Source of the DNA: Motiliproteus sp036961355
Lineage (GTDB): Bacteria; Pseudomonadota; Gammaproteobacteria; Pseudomonadales; Balneatricaceae
Direction of reading: 5' to 3'
Assembly (NCBI GenBank): GCA_036961355.1
Contig: JBALVL010000005.1
Coordinates: 92,462 to 156,461 of the forward strand
Length of the DNA stretch: 64,000 bases
The translations under genes were made by a program, and so were the position numbers. The notes beneath the pieces are model-generated. The model worked only from the letters and a program-made list of their open reading frames with translations, had not been told where the DNA came from and ran no database searches. The first letter of the stretch is position 1; the number at the start of each line of letters is the position of its first letter. This document shows positions 9,199 to 17,258 of this stretch, piece after piece.

Positions 9199-10119
9199 AT
9201 GAATGTCTCCGTCAAACAACTGCGCGCCTTTATCGCGGTGGCGCAAACCCTCAGCTTCACCGAAGCCTGCTCCCAGGTGCACCTGTCGCAGCCGGCACTG
9301 AGTATCTCCATCAAGAATTTGGAACAGGCGGTCGGCGGCAATTTGCTGGTTCGGTCGACCCGAATTCTGGCACTAACCCCCGAAGGAGCACAGTTTTTAC
9401 CAGTGGCTGTTCGCTTGCTGGCCGATTGGGACGGCGCGCTCAACGATCTGCATAATTTGTTTGCTCTGCAGCGTGGCCAGTTGAGTATTGCGGCAATGCC
9501 GTCATTCGCCAGCCATCAGCTACCGGCAGTACTGGCGCAATACCGTCAGCGTCACCCGGCGGTCAATATTCGTGTGCAGGATGTGGTCGCCGAACAAGTG
9601 GTCGAGATGGTCAACAGTGGCCGGGTAGAGTTGGGGATCGCATTCGAAATTGACAGTGCAGGGCATAACGACAGCGATTCCGACCTTATCTTTGAGCCGC
9701 TGTTCGATGACCCCTTTGTCGCGGTGTTACCACCCCAGCATTCGCTCTTACAACACTCTCAGCTGAGTTGGTCGATGATCGCCGAGATGCCGTTTTTGGC
9801 CTTGCAGCAACCTTCATTGATACGGCAACTGGTATTGGACATCAGCGCCGAAAAAGGGCTGGAGTTCAATATCGAGTTCGAGTCACATCAGCTGGTTACC
9901 ATCATCCGAATGGTGACCTGCGGACTCGGTGTCAGCATCGTGCCGTCGCTGTGTATTCCGCAGATTGAACAGCAAGGCGCCGAATGGCGACCGTTGCACC
10001 AGCCCGAACTGCAGCGTACCGTCGGCATCTATCGCCGGCGTCGTTACCCGTTGTCTTCAGCCGCTGCAGCGATGGTTCCGGTGCTCAAGCAACTGCTCAG
10101 CGCAGCAGTTCGCCCATAA
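9199..10119 (+). CDS. LysR-family transcriptional regulator
   Basis: A 306-residue LysR-type regulator. The N-terminal winged helix (residues 1-60) has the standard pattern with AFIAVAQTLSFTEAC and LSQPALSISIKNLEQ. An effector-binding domain follows from about residue 90. LysR proteins usually activate a divergent operon in response to a pathway metabolite, which here points to scoAB. The start ATG at 9199 sits in a very AT-rich leader. The effector is unknown; a 3-oxoacid or CoA ester is a guess. Confidence 0.88.
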   Translation: MNVSVKQLRAFIAVAQTLSFTEACSQVHLSQPALSISIKNLEQAVGGNLLVRSTRILALTPEGAQFLPVAVRLLADWDGALNDLHNLFALQRGQLSIAAMPSFASHQLPAVLAQYRQRHPAVNIRVQDVVAEQVVEMVNSGRVELGIAFEIDSAGHNDSDSDLIFEPLFDDPFVAVLPPQHSLLQHSQLSWSMIAEMPFLALQQPSLIRQLVLDISAEKGLEFNIEFESHQLVTIIRMVTCGLGVSIVPSLCIPQIEQQGAEWRPLHQPELQRTVGIYRRRRYPLSSAAAAMVPVLKQLLSAAVRP

Positions 10120-10678
10120 CTTTCACGTCCAAGAACGCTCAACAACAGCCCCTTGCCGTAGGCTGCCAGTACTAAAACGATGCCGGTGATAAAGCGCGTC
10201 ATCGTCATCAAAAAACAGCTCAAACCTTTCGTTACATAATGTTGATACTGTTTTAGACATATGGACGGTAGCTGTCATCCCGTTGCAACGTTAGAATCTC
10301 CCCTGTTGTCGTCCGGACAAAAACCCGATTGCACGTTTCTCACCACTCGATGGGGCATCACCAGACCTTCGTTGAGAGGGCAAAAATCGGCAAACCGGAT
10401 GCAACTCCTGATTTTTTCGCTTAGAGCGGATCGCAGGCAACGGAATCGTCTAACCCATGTACCTCACCGGGCATTATTGCTTAGTAGAGCGCGCCGATTA
10501 GAGCGCCAGGGGCGACTGTACAACCTAAACAGCGGTGTAACTCGGTGACCGCAACGTTTCCAACCAATCCTTTATCAATGGTTTGGGAAACGTCGTCGCC
10601 CCACCTCTTCCTCTGTTTGCCGTTTTTGTCTGCGCGTCTGGTCAATGGCTTTTTGACTTGATGAATAGGTAGGCTGTC
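10120..10678. other. 559-bp intergenic region before the oxidoreductase operon
   Basis: No convincing gene. The one reading frame of about 95 codons inside (10261-10548) has no ribosome site and no recognisable protein character. Near the 3' end is an imperfect inverted repeat (ACGTTTCCAACC at 10554-10565 facing GGTTTGGGAAACGT at 10580-10593), roughly 90 to 125 bp before the operon start. It could be a regulator site or an RNA hairpin in the leader. A promoter could not be pinned down. Confidence 0.5.
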
Positions 10679-12466
10679 TTGAAAGAAACCGATGTCCAAT
10701 CCCCCGACTACTTTCATAAAGTAGTTAATTGCCAGTATGCGTGTCCGGCACATACTCCCGTTCCCGAATATATCCGACTCATCGCCGAAGGCCGCTACAC
10801 CGATGCCTACATGGTGAACTGGAAATCCAACGTCTTTCCCGGCATTCTTGGCCGCGTTTGTGACCGCCCCTGCGAGCCGGCATGTCGCCGAGGCCGGGTC
10901 GAAGAGACGCCGGTGGCGATCTGCCGACTAAAGCGCATCGCGGCTGATAAGAAAGAGGATATACAGCCCTACCTGCCGTCAATTCCAGAGACTAAGAACG
11001 GCAAGCATATCGCCTTGATCGGCGGCGGCCCGGCATCACTGACCGTTGCCCGCGACCTACTGCCCCACGGTTACGAGATCACTCTGTTCGACCGTGAAGC
11101 CAAGGCCGGCGGTATGATCCGCAGCCAGATCCCCAGCTTCCGCTTGCCCGAGACAGTACTCGACGAAGAGGTCGATTTGGTACTGGAGATGGGCGTTAAC
11201 ACCCGTTTTGGTATGGATGTCACCAGCCTCAAGGCGGTACTGGACGAATCATTCGACGCGGTCTTTATCGGCACGGGCGCACCGACCGGACGTGATATCA
11301 ACATTCCTGGGCGTGACGCGGCCGGCGATAAAGCCGTTATCGGTATCAACTGGTTGGCCGGAGTAGCATTCGAACACATCAAAAAATCACCCAATAAAGT
11401 GATCGTACTGGGCGGCGGCAACACCGCGATGGACTGCTGCCGTACCGCGCTGCGACTTGGCGCCAGCGACGTCAACGTGGTGGTTCGTTCCAGCTTTGAA
11501 GATATGAAAGCCTCGCCGTGGGAGAAAGACGACGCGCTGGCCGAAGGGATTAGTTTCGTTAACCACCATGTCCCCAAAGAGTACGTCATCACCGACGGTA
11601 AGCTAACCGGCATGTTGTTTGACGTGGTCGAGTCGGTTTACGACGATAGCGGTAAGCGCAGCCTGGTCCCTACCGGTCAGAAACCGGTACTGATCGAGTG
11701 CGACGAAGTGCTGGTTGCAATCGGCCAAGACGCGACTTTCCCATGGATCGAACGCGATCTCGACATTGAATTCGATAAGTGGGGGCTGCCGGTCCTCAAC
11801 AAAGAGTCACTGCAATCAAGCCGTGCCGATGTGTTCTTCGGTGGCGATGCCGCCTTCGGACCGGAAAACGTCATCACCGCTGTCGCCCACGGTCATCAGG
11901 CGGCGATCTCGATCGACCTGTTCTGCCAAAGCAAAGATCTGCAAACCGAGCGCCCCGCCGAAGGCTACGAGTTGATCAGCCAAAAAATGGGCGTACACGA
12001 GTGGAGCTACCAAAACGCGGTCTCCAACGATGCCCGTCAGGCGGTGCCGCACATGGAGACCGGCCAGGCGATCAAGGACCGCAAGGCCGAGGTCGAACTT
12101 GGCTTTGACGAGCAACAGGCGCTCAACGAAGCGTTGCGCTGCCTCAGCTGCGATGTCCACACCGTATTCGACGCCAAGCGCTGTATCGAGTGCGGTGCCT
12201 GCGACGATGTCTGCCCGATGGACTGTATCAACTTCATCGACAACGGTGACGAAACCGACCTACGCAGTCGGCTGCGGGTTCCGTCACCCGACGGCAGCGA
12301 AGAGCTGTACGTCTCCGACGACCTCAAGACCGGTCAGGTGATGATCAAGGATGAAGACGTCTGTCTTCACTGCGGTCTGTGTGCCGAGCGCTGTCCCACC
12401 GGAGCCTGGGACATGCAGAAATTCATCCTCAATCAAGGGCAGGTTGCAACCGATGCAAAAGCTTAA
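10679..12466 (+). CDS. GltD-like FAD/NAD(P) oxidoreductase with C-terminal ferredoxin domain
   Basis: A 595-residue flavoprotein of the glutamate-synthase small-subunit type. In order: an N-terminal [4Fe-4S] cysteine domain (C18, C22, then CDRPCEPACRRG around 61-72), an FAD Rossmann motif GGGPAS (115-120), an NAD(P) motif LGGGNTAMDCC near 245, and a C-terminal 2[4Fe-4S] ferredoxin module (CIECGACDDVCP from 502, CLHCGLCAERCP from 562). Followed immediately by the two catalytic subunits of a 2-oxoacid:ferredoxin oxidoreductase, it most likely passes electrons between that enzyme and NAD(P)H. The start is TTG at 10679 behind AGGTAGG. Its stop overlaps the next gene by 14 bp. Confidence 0.85.
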   Translation: MKETDVQSPDYFHKVVNCQYACPAHTPVPEYIRLIAEGRYTDAYMVNWKSNVFPGILGRVCDRPCEPACRRGRVEETPVAICRLKRIAADKKEDIQPYLPSIPETKNGKHIALIGGGPASLTVARDLLPHGYEITLFDREAKAGGMIRSQIPSFRLPETVLDEEVDLVLEMGVNTRFGMDVTSLKAVLDESFDAVFIGTGAPTGRDINIPGRDAAGDKAVIGINWLAGVAFEHIKKSPNKVIVLGGGNTAMDCCRTALRLGASDVNVVVRSSFEDMKASPWEKDDALAEGISFVNHHVPKEYVITDGKLTGMLFDVVESVYDDSGKRSLVPTGQKPVLIECDEVLVAIGQDATFPWIERDLDIEFDKWGLPVLNKESLQSSRADVFFGGDAAFGPENVITAVAHGHQAAISIDLFCQSKDLQTERPAEGYELISQKMGVHEWSYQNAVSNDARQAVPHMETGQAIKDRKAEVELGFDEQQALNEALRCLSCDVHTVFDAKRCIECGACDDVCPMDCINFIDNGDETDLRSRLRVPSPDGSEELYVSDDLKTGQVMIKDEDVCLHCGLCAERCPTGAWDMQKFILNQGQVATDAKA

Positions 12467-14303
12467 ATCAGTCAACGAATTTGTTATTCGGTTTGCCAAC
12501 GTCAACGGTACCGGTTCGGCCAGTGCCAACCTACTGTTTGCCAAGTCGGTTTTCCGGATGGGGTTGCCCGTCAGCCCGCGTAACGAATTCCCCTCCAACA
12601 TTCAGGGGATGCCGACCTTTTATGAAGTGCGGGTCAGCGAGAAAGGCTATCTGGGCCGTCGTGGCGGCGGTGCCGATATTGTGGTGGCGATGAACAGCCA
12701 GAGCCTGGCGCGCGATATGCGCAGCATCCTGCCCGGCGGCTACTTCCTGTACGACTGCACCAAGCCGATCGATCCCAAGCTGGTGCGTCAAGACGTCAAC
12801 ATGATCGGTATTCCGATCTCCGAAATCTGCCTGCGCGAATATCAGGATCCACGGCAACGTCAGCTATTCAAGAACGTCATCTACGTCGGCGCGTTGGCGG
12901 CATTGCTCGATATCGAGTTCGAAGTGCTCAAAGGGCTGATCAAAGACCAGTTCAAAGGTAAAGAGAAGCTGGTGATCCCCAATATCTACGCGCTGGAACT
13001 GGGCCATAAATACGCCTCGGCCAACTTCGAATGCCCGCTAGCCATCCGCGTCAAACGCAGCGACAAGGTCAACAACCACATCATGGTCGACGGCAACACC
13101 GCCGCCGGTCTCGGTGCGGTCTACGGTGGTGCCACCGTATGCGGGTGGTACCCGATCACGCCGTCGACCTCGGTGGTAGAGAACTTTATGAAGTATGCCG
13201 AACGGCTGCGGATCGATCCGGCCAGCGGTAAGAAAAACTACGCCGCCGTGCAAGCCGAAGATGAGCTTGCGGCGATCGGCATGGCGATCGGCGGTGCCTG
13301 GAACGGCGCCCGCTCGTTCACCGCCACCAGCGGCCCCGGTATCTCGCTGATGACCGAGTTTTTAGGGCTGGCTTACTTTGCCGAGCTACCAATTGTGCTG
13401 ATCAACGTTCAACGCGCCGGCCCCTCGACCGGGATGCCGACCCGTACCCAACAGCCCGATGTGCTGGCCTGCGCCTACGCCTCCCACGGCGACACCAAGC
13501 AGGTGATGGTATTCCCGGCGTCACCGAAAGAGTGTTTCGACCTGACCGCTGAAGCGTTCGATCTGGCCGAACGGTTACAGACCCCGATCATTGTGATGAG
13601 TGATCTCGAGCTGGGGATGAACGACCACCTCAGCGAACCGATGGAGTGGGACGACGATACCCGCTACGATCGCGGAAAAGTGCTCAACGCCGAGCAACTC
13701 GACAAGCTCGAAAAGTTTGGTCGTTACCTTGATGTTGACGGTGACGGCATCTGCTTCCGTACTTATCCCGGCACCCACCCAACCAAGGGTGCCTTCTTTA
13801 CCCGCGGTACTTCGCGTGACCATTTCGCGGTTTACAGCGAGCTGGGCGACATCTACGTCGATAACGTCGACCGGCTGGAGCGTAAATTCGCTACCGCCGC
13901 CCAACTGCTGCCCAAACCGGAAATCATCCATCAGGGTAAGAAAAGCGCCAAGGCGGGATTAATCTACTTCGGCACCAGCACGTCGGCTACCTTAGAGGCG
14001 GTGGATCAACTGGCCGCCAAGGGGATCAAGGTCGATTGTTGCCGCATCAAGGCGTTCCCTTTTGCGCTGCAGATCGAGCAGTTCATCGATGATCACGAGC
14101 TGTTGTATGTGATCGAGCAGAACCGCGATGGCCAGATGCGCACGCTACTGATCAACGAGCTGGAGCAGGCACCGAAGAAGCTGATCAAAGTCGTTCACTA
14201 CGACGGTCTGCCGATCACCGCCCGCTTTATCAGCGAATCGATCGAAGAGCACCAGCAGGGTACCGCTGGCAAGAAATCCCCCCTCACAGCGGCAAGCAGG
14301 TAA
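12453..14303 (+). CDS. 2-oxoacid:ferredoxin oxidoreductase, fused gamma-alpha subunit
   Basis: Catalytic subunit of a thiamine-diphosphate, iron-sulfur enzyme that decarboxylates a 2-oxoacid to an acyl-CoA. The 616 residues comprise an N-terminal gamma (POR gamma) domain, with GTGSASANLLFAKS and GRRGGGADIVVAMN, and an alpha domain from about residue 210 (GNTAAGLGAVYGGATVCGWY, then YPITPST). The KorA-like fusion order points toward 2-oxoglutarate or a related acid, but specificity is not proven. The ATG at 12453 is preferred over longer frames because AAGGGCAGG lies just before it and homology starts here. It overlaps the upstream gene by 14 bp and is followed after 6 bp by the beta subunit. 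Confidence 0.85.
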   Translation: MQKLKSVNEFVIRFANVNGTGSASANLLFAKSVFRMGLPVSPRNEFPSNIQGMPTFYEVRVSEKGYLGRRGGGADIVVAMNSQSLARDMRSILPGGYFLYDCTKPIDPKLVRQDVNMIGIPISEICLREYQDPRQRQLFKNVIYVGALAALLDIEFEVLKGLIKDQFKGKEKLVIPNIYALELGHKYASANFECPLAIRVKRSDKVNNHIMVDGNTAAGLGAVYGGATVCGWYPITPSTSVVENFMKYAERLRIDPASGKKNYAAVQAEDELAAIGMAIGGAWNGARSFTATSGPGISLMTEFLGLAYFAELPIVLINVQRAGPSTGMPTRTQQPDVLACAYASHGDTKQVMVFPASPKECFDLTAEAFDLAERLQTPIIVMSDLELGMNDHLSEPMEWDDDTRYDRGKVLNAEQLDKLEKFGRYLDVDGDGICFRTYPGTHPTKGAFFTRGTSRDHFAVYSELGDIYVDNVDRLERKFATAAQLLPKPEIIHQGKKSAKAGLIYFGTSTSATLEAVDQLAAKGIKVDCCRIKAFPFALQIEQFIDDHELLYVIEQNRDGQMRTLLINELEQAPKKLIKVVHYDGLPITARFISESIEEHQQGTAGKKSPLTAASR

Positions 14304-14309
14304 GTCGAC

Positions 14310-15365
14310 ATGAGTTATCAAAAATCCACCTTTCGCCACCCCAATCTTCCGCTTAACGATCTGGGGTTAACCCATCAAGCCTACGAGGGGCCGCTGACCA
14401 CGCTGTGTTCGGGCTGCGGTCACGACTCGATCGGCGCGGCCATCATCCAGTCCTGCCACGAGTTATCGATCCCCCCTCATCGGATCGCCAAACTGTCGGG
14501 CATCGGTTGTTCGTCCAAAGCACCGACCTATTTCCTCAATAAGGCGCATGGTTTTAATACCGTCCACGGTCGAATGCCGTCGGTCGCAACCGGTGCCAAC
14601 ATGGCCAACCGGGATCTGACCTACATCGGCATGTCCGGTGACGGCGATACGTCGGCTATCGGCATGGGCCAGTTTGCCCACGTCGTTCGTCGTCGCCTCA
14701 ACATGCTCTACATCGTCGCCAACAACGGTGTCTACGGACTGACCAAGGGGCAAACCTCGGCCACCGCTGACCGGGGCTCCAAGTCCAAGAAGGGCGAAGA
14801 GAACCTGCTTGAAGGGATCGATCTGGCAGCGATGGCGATCCAACTCGGTGCCACCTTCGTTGCTCGCAGCTTCTCCGGTGATAAACGCGAACTGGTACCG
14901 CTGCTCAAGGCCGCACTGAGCCACCGCGGCTTCGCCTTTATCGATGTGATCTCGCCCTGCGTCACCTTCAACAACCACGTTGATTCGACCAAGAGCTACG
15001 ATTTCGTACGCGACCATATCGAAACGGCGTCGGTCACCGACTACGTGCCGGTCAAAGAGGAGATTATCGCCTCCTGCCCGGTCGGCACCGAGTGTCAGGA
15101 TATCTGTCTGCACGATGGCTCGATCATCCGCTTACAAGGTGCAGAAGGCAGCTATGATCCGCAGGATCGTGCGGCCGCGATGTCTGCGCTAGAGTACAAA
15201 AAAGCCGAAGGCAAGATTCTCACCGGCTTACTCTACGTCGACCCGAGTGCCGAAGACATGCACGAAGTGATGGACACCACCGACAAGCCGCTCAACTCAC
15301 TGACCGAAAGCGCGCTGTGTCCCGGTAACGAAGTGCTGCAAGTGATCAACGACAGCTTCCGCTGA
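14310..15365 (+). CDS. 2-oxoacid:ferredoxin oxidoreductase beta subunit
   Basis: Thiamine-diphosphate-binding subunit, 351 residues. Seen are the opening CSGCGHDSIGAA, the SGIGCSSKAPTYF loop, and the ThDP/Mg motif GDGDTSAIGMGQ followed by NNGVYGLTKGQTSAT. It closes the operon with the fused alpha subunit and the GltD-like flavoprotein, and a strong hairpin terminator follows. No separate ferredoxin subunit gene is present; the ferredoxin module sits on the flavoprotein instead. Confidence 0.88.
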   Translation: MSYQKSTFRHPNLPLNDLGLTHQAYEGPLTTLCSGCGHDSIGAAIIQSCHELSIPPHRIAKLSGIGCSSKAPTYFLNKAHGFNTVHGRMPSVATGANMANRDLTYIGMSGDGDTSAIGMGQFAHVVRRRLNMLYIVANNGVYGLTKGQTSATADRGSKSKKGEENLLEGIDLAAMAIQLGATFVARSFSGDKRELVPLLKAALSHRGFAFIDVISPCVTFNNHVDSTKSYDFVRDHIETASVTDYVPVKEEIIASCPVGTECQDICLHDGSIIRLQGAEGSYDPQDRAAAMSALEYKKAEGKILTGLLYVDPSAEDMHEVMDTTDKPLNSLTESALCPGNEVLQVINDSFR

Positions 15366-15414
15366 GTAGACCATTGAGTAGGCCGCTGACGCTGCAATCC
15401 TGGCGTGGCATGAA

Positions 15415-15463
15415 TTTCAGGCGATAAGGGAGTCCATCGAGACTCCCTTATTTACACCTGAAA
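15415..15463. terminator. Bidirectional terminator between oxidoreductase operon and AraC gene
   Basis: A perfect 11-bp stem (15424-15434 with 15441-15451, 6-nt loop) is nested in an outer 7-bp repeat TTTCAGG (15415-15421) / CCTGAAA (15457-15463). It sits in the gap between two convergent genes, 50 bp after the beta-subunit stop and 16 bp after the AraC stop. Confidence 0.75.
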
Positions 15464-15478
15464 CCGGGGTTAACCTGC

Positions 15479-16486
15479 TCAACTCTGAGCTTGTGGCAAA
15501 CTCGGTTGCTGATTCTGCTGACGGTATTGGCGCGGAGACAGCCCCAATTGTTTTTGAAACAACCTTCGCAACGAACTCTGACTGCTGTAGCCAACCCGCT
15601 CGACAATCTGTTCGATACTCAGACTGGTGTTTTCCAGCAACAACTGAGTTTGTCCCAACCTCAATTGCTGTAGGTAGTCGGAAAGACTCACACCATTGGC
15701 CTGCTTAAACCGGCGCGATAGTGTCCGCGTGCTGACCGAATGCAGGCTGGCCAATTGCTCCATATTCAATCGTTGAGCAACATTACGCTGCAACCAACTC
15801 TCAACCGCCAGTACCAAACTGTCCTGATGGTCGGTCTGCTGCTGCACGAATAGGTACGGCGAGGCGTAGCTTTGAGAAGCGTCAAGTAACATCGTGCGAG
15901 CGCAGTTTTGTGCCAGTTGGCGGCCAACTTGCTGCTCAATAATCTGCAGCATCACCCCCAAATTAGCAGTCATCGAACCGGTGCAGTAAGTAGTGCTGTT
16001 TTTGACCAGCAACTGATCCGGCAGTAATTGCACGTTCGGATAACGTTGCTGGAACAGCCCGCCTAGCCACCACGCTGTGGTCGCCCGCTGCTCGGCCAAC
16101 GCCCCTGTTTCTGCCAGCAAAAAGACACCGCTGCAGTTGGCTGAGACCGACACCCCTTGACGAGTTTGCTGCTGCAACCAGTAGCACTCCTTGCCTAGCC
16201 GGTTCAGCTGCTTGATCAATGTTGGACAGTCGTAATGATGGATGCCGGGAATGATGATCAGGTCAGCTTTGGGCGCGTCTTCCAGGCGATAGTCCACCAA
16301 CATCTGAATGCAGCTGGAGCAACGCACCGATTCACCGTTTACCGATACCAGACTACAGCGGTACAACGGTGAGTCGTCACCACGCTGCTGTTTCCACAGT
16401 GTGTTGGTGACGTTAAAAACATCGAACGGTGAAACCAGTCCAGAAGCTTGGCAACCATCAAACGCAAGTCCTAGAATTTGATACAT
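15479..16486 (-). CDS. GlxA-type AraC-family transcriptional regulator
   Basis: A 335-residue regulator with an N-terminal DJ-1/PfpI (class I amidotransferase-like) domain, residues about 1-190 with ADLIIIPGIHHYD and the nucleophile-elbow-like SANCSGVFLLAETG. A C-terminal AraC double helix-turn-helix follows (LNMEQLASLHSVSTRTLSRR and the second HTH ending in GLSPRQYR). Members of this family often control amine or one-carbon catabolism. It is divergent from an AhpD-like gene across 112 bp, its most likely target. The effector is unknown. Confidence 0.88.
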   Translation of the reverse strand: MYQILGLAFDGCQASGLVSPFDVFNVTNTLWKQQRGDDSPLYRCSLVSVNGESVRCSSCIQMLVDYRLEDAPKADLIIIPGIHHYDCPTLIKQLNRLGKECYWLQQQTRQGVSVSANCSGVFLLAETGALAEQRATTAWWLGGLFQQRYPNVQLLPDQLLVKNSTTYCTGSMTANLGVMLQIIEQQVGRQLAQNCARTMLLDASQSYASPYLFVQQQTDHQDSLVLAVESWLQRNVAQRLNMEQLASLHSVSTRTLSRRFKQANGVSLSDYLQQLRLGQTQLLLENTSLSIEQIVERVGYSSQSSLRRLFQKQLGLSPRQYRQQNQQPSLPQAQS

Positions 16487-16598
16487 ATTGGCCGCATACG
16501 CTCGTTAAATGACCTGTTAGTGACTGAATATCAGCGTTTATAGCCGGTAGACTGGATTCAAGCGTTTAATAAATAAGAAGCCTTAGGAGACAGGTCAT

Positions 16599-17183
16599 AT
16601 GAATGAATCTACCGTCAGCCGTTACCCACAACCGTCGCTGGATACTCTACCCGATGACATTCGCGATCGCATCCTCGCCGTCCAGGATAAGGCACGCTTT
16701 ATCCCCAACGTCTTTCTGACCCTGGCGCATCGCCCGGCAGAATTCCGTGCATTTTTTGCCTATCACGACGCCATCATGGAGCGCGAAGGCAGCACGCTGA
16801 CTCCGGCTGAAAAAGAGATGATTATCGTCGCCACCAGCGCCGCCAACGGCTGCCAATACTGTGTCGTTGCCCACGGCGCATTGCTACGCGTATTCGCCAA
16901 AGAGCCCATGTTGGCCGACCAGATCGCGATAAACTACCTGCACGCGCCGATCAACCAACAACAGACGGCGATGCTGACTTTTGCTCTAAAGTTATCGCGT
17001 ACGCCGGAACTGGTCGACGCGTCCGATTTTGACCGACTCAAGCAACTTGGTTACGACGATGAGGATATTTGGGATATCGCTGGGATTACGGCCTTCTTCG
17101 GACTGTCGAACCGAATGGCGATTATCACCAGCATGCAAGCCAATACCGAGTTTTACACGATGGCGCGCGAGGTTAGAACGTAA
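16599..17183 (+). CDS. Peroxidase-related protein, AhpD/carboxymuconolactone decarboxylase-like
   Basis: A 194-residue all-helical AhpD-like protein. The redox motif is visible as C85-x2-C88 followed by H92 (NGCQYCVVAHG), with the upstream acidic residue of the relay in the LTPAEKEMI segment. This matches the uncharacterized peroxidase-related enzyme subgroup rather than true AhpD. The likely role is disulfide-based peroxide or oxidant detoxification. TTAGGAGACAGGTCAT precedes the ATG at 16599. It is single and divergent from the GlxA-type regulator. Confidence 0.85.
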   Translation: MNESTVSRYPQPSLDTLPDDIRDRILAVQDKARFIPNVFLTLAHRPAEFRAFFAYHDAIMEREGSTLTPAEKEMIIVATSAANGCQYCVVAHGALLRVFAKEPMLADQIAINYLHAPINQQQTAMLTFALKLSRTPELVDASDFDRLKQLGYDDEDIWDIAGITAFFGLSNRMAIITSMQANTEFYTMAREVRT

Positions 17184-17258
17184 GGCCGGTAACCCTACGT
17201 AAACGCAGGGGGCGGTTGACCCGACTCCTGCGATTTTTTGAACCACTTTTTAAAAAGA

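Noticed and set aside
10261..10548. 95-codon plus-strand frame in the gap before the oxidoreductase operon
   Set aside because: No ribosome site, no protein-family character and atypical composition; treated as non-coding.
12351..12452. N-terminal extension of the fused gamma-alpha oxidoreductase subunit
   Set aside because: The extra 34 codons overlap the ferredoxin-coding end of the upstream gene in another frame; the ribosome site and homology support the start at 12453.
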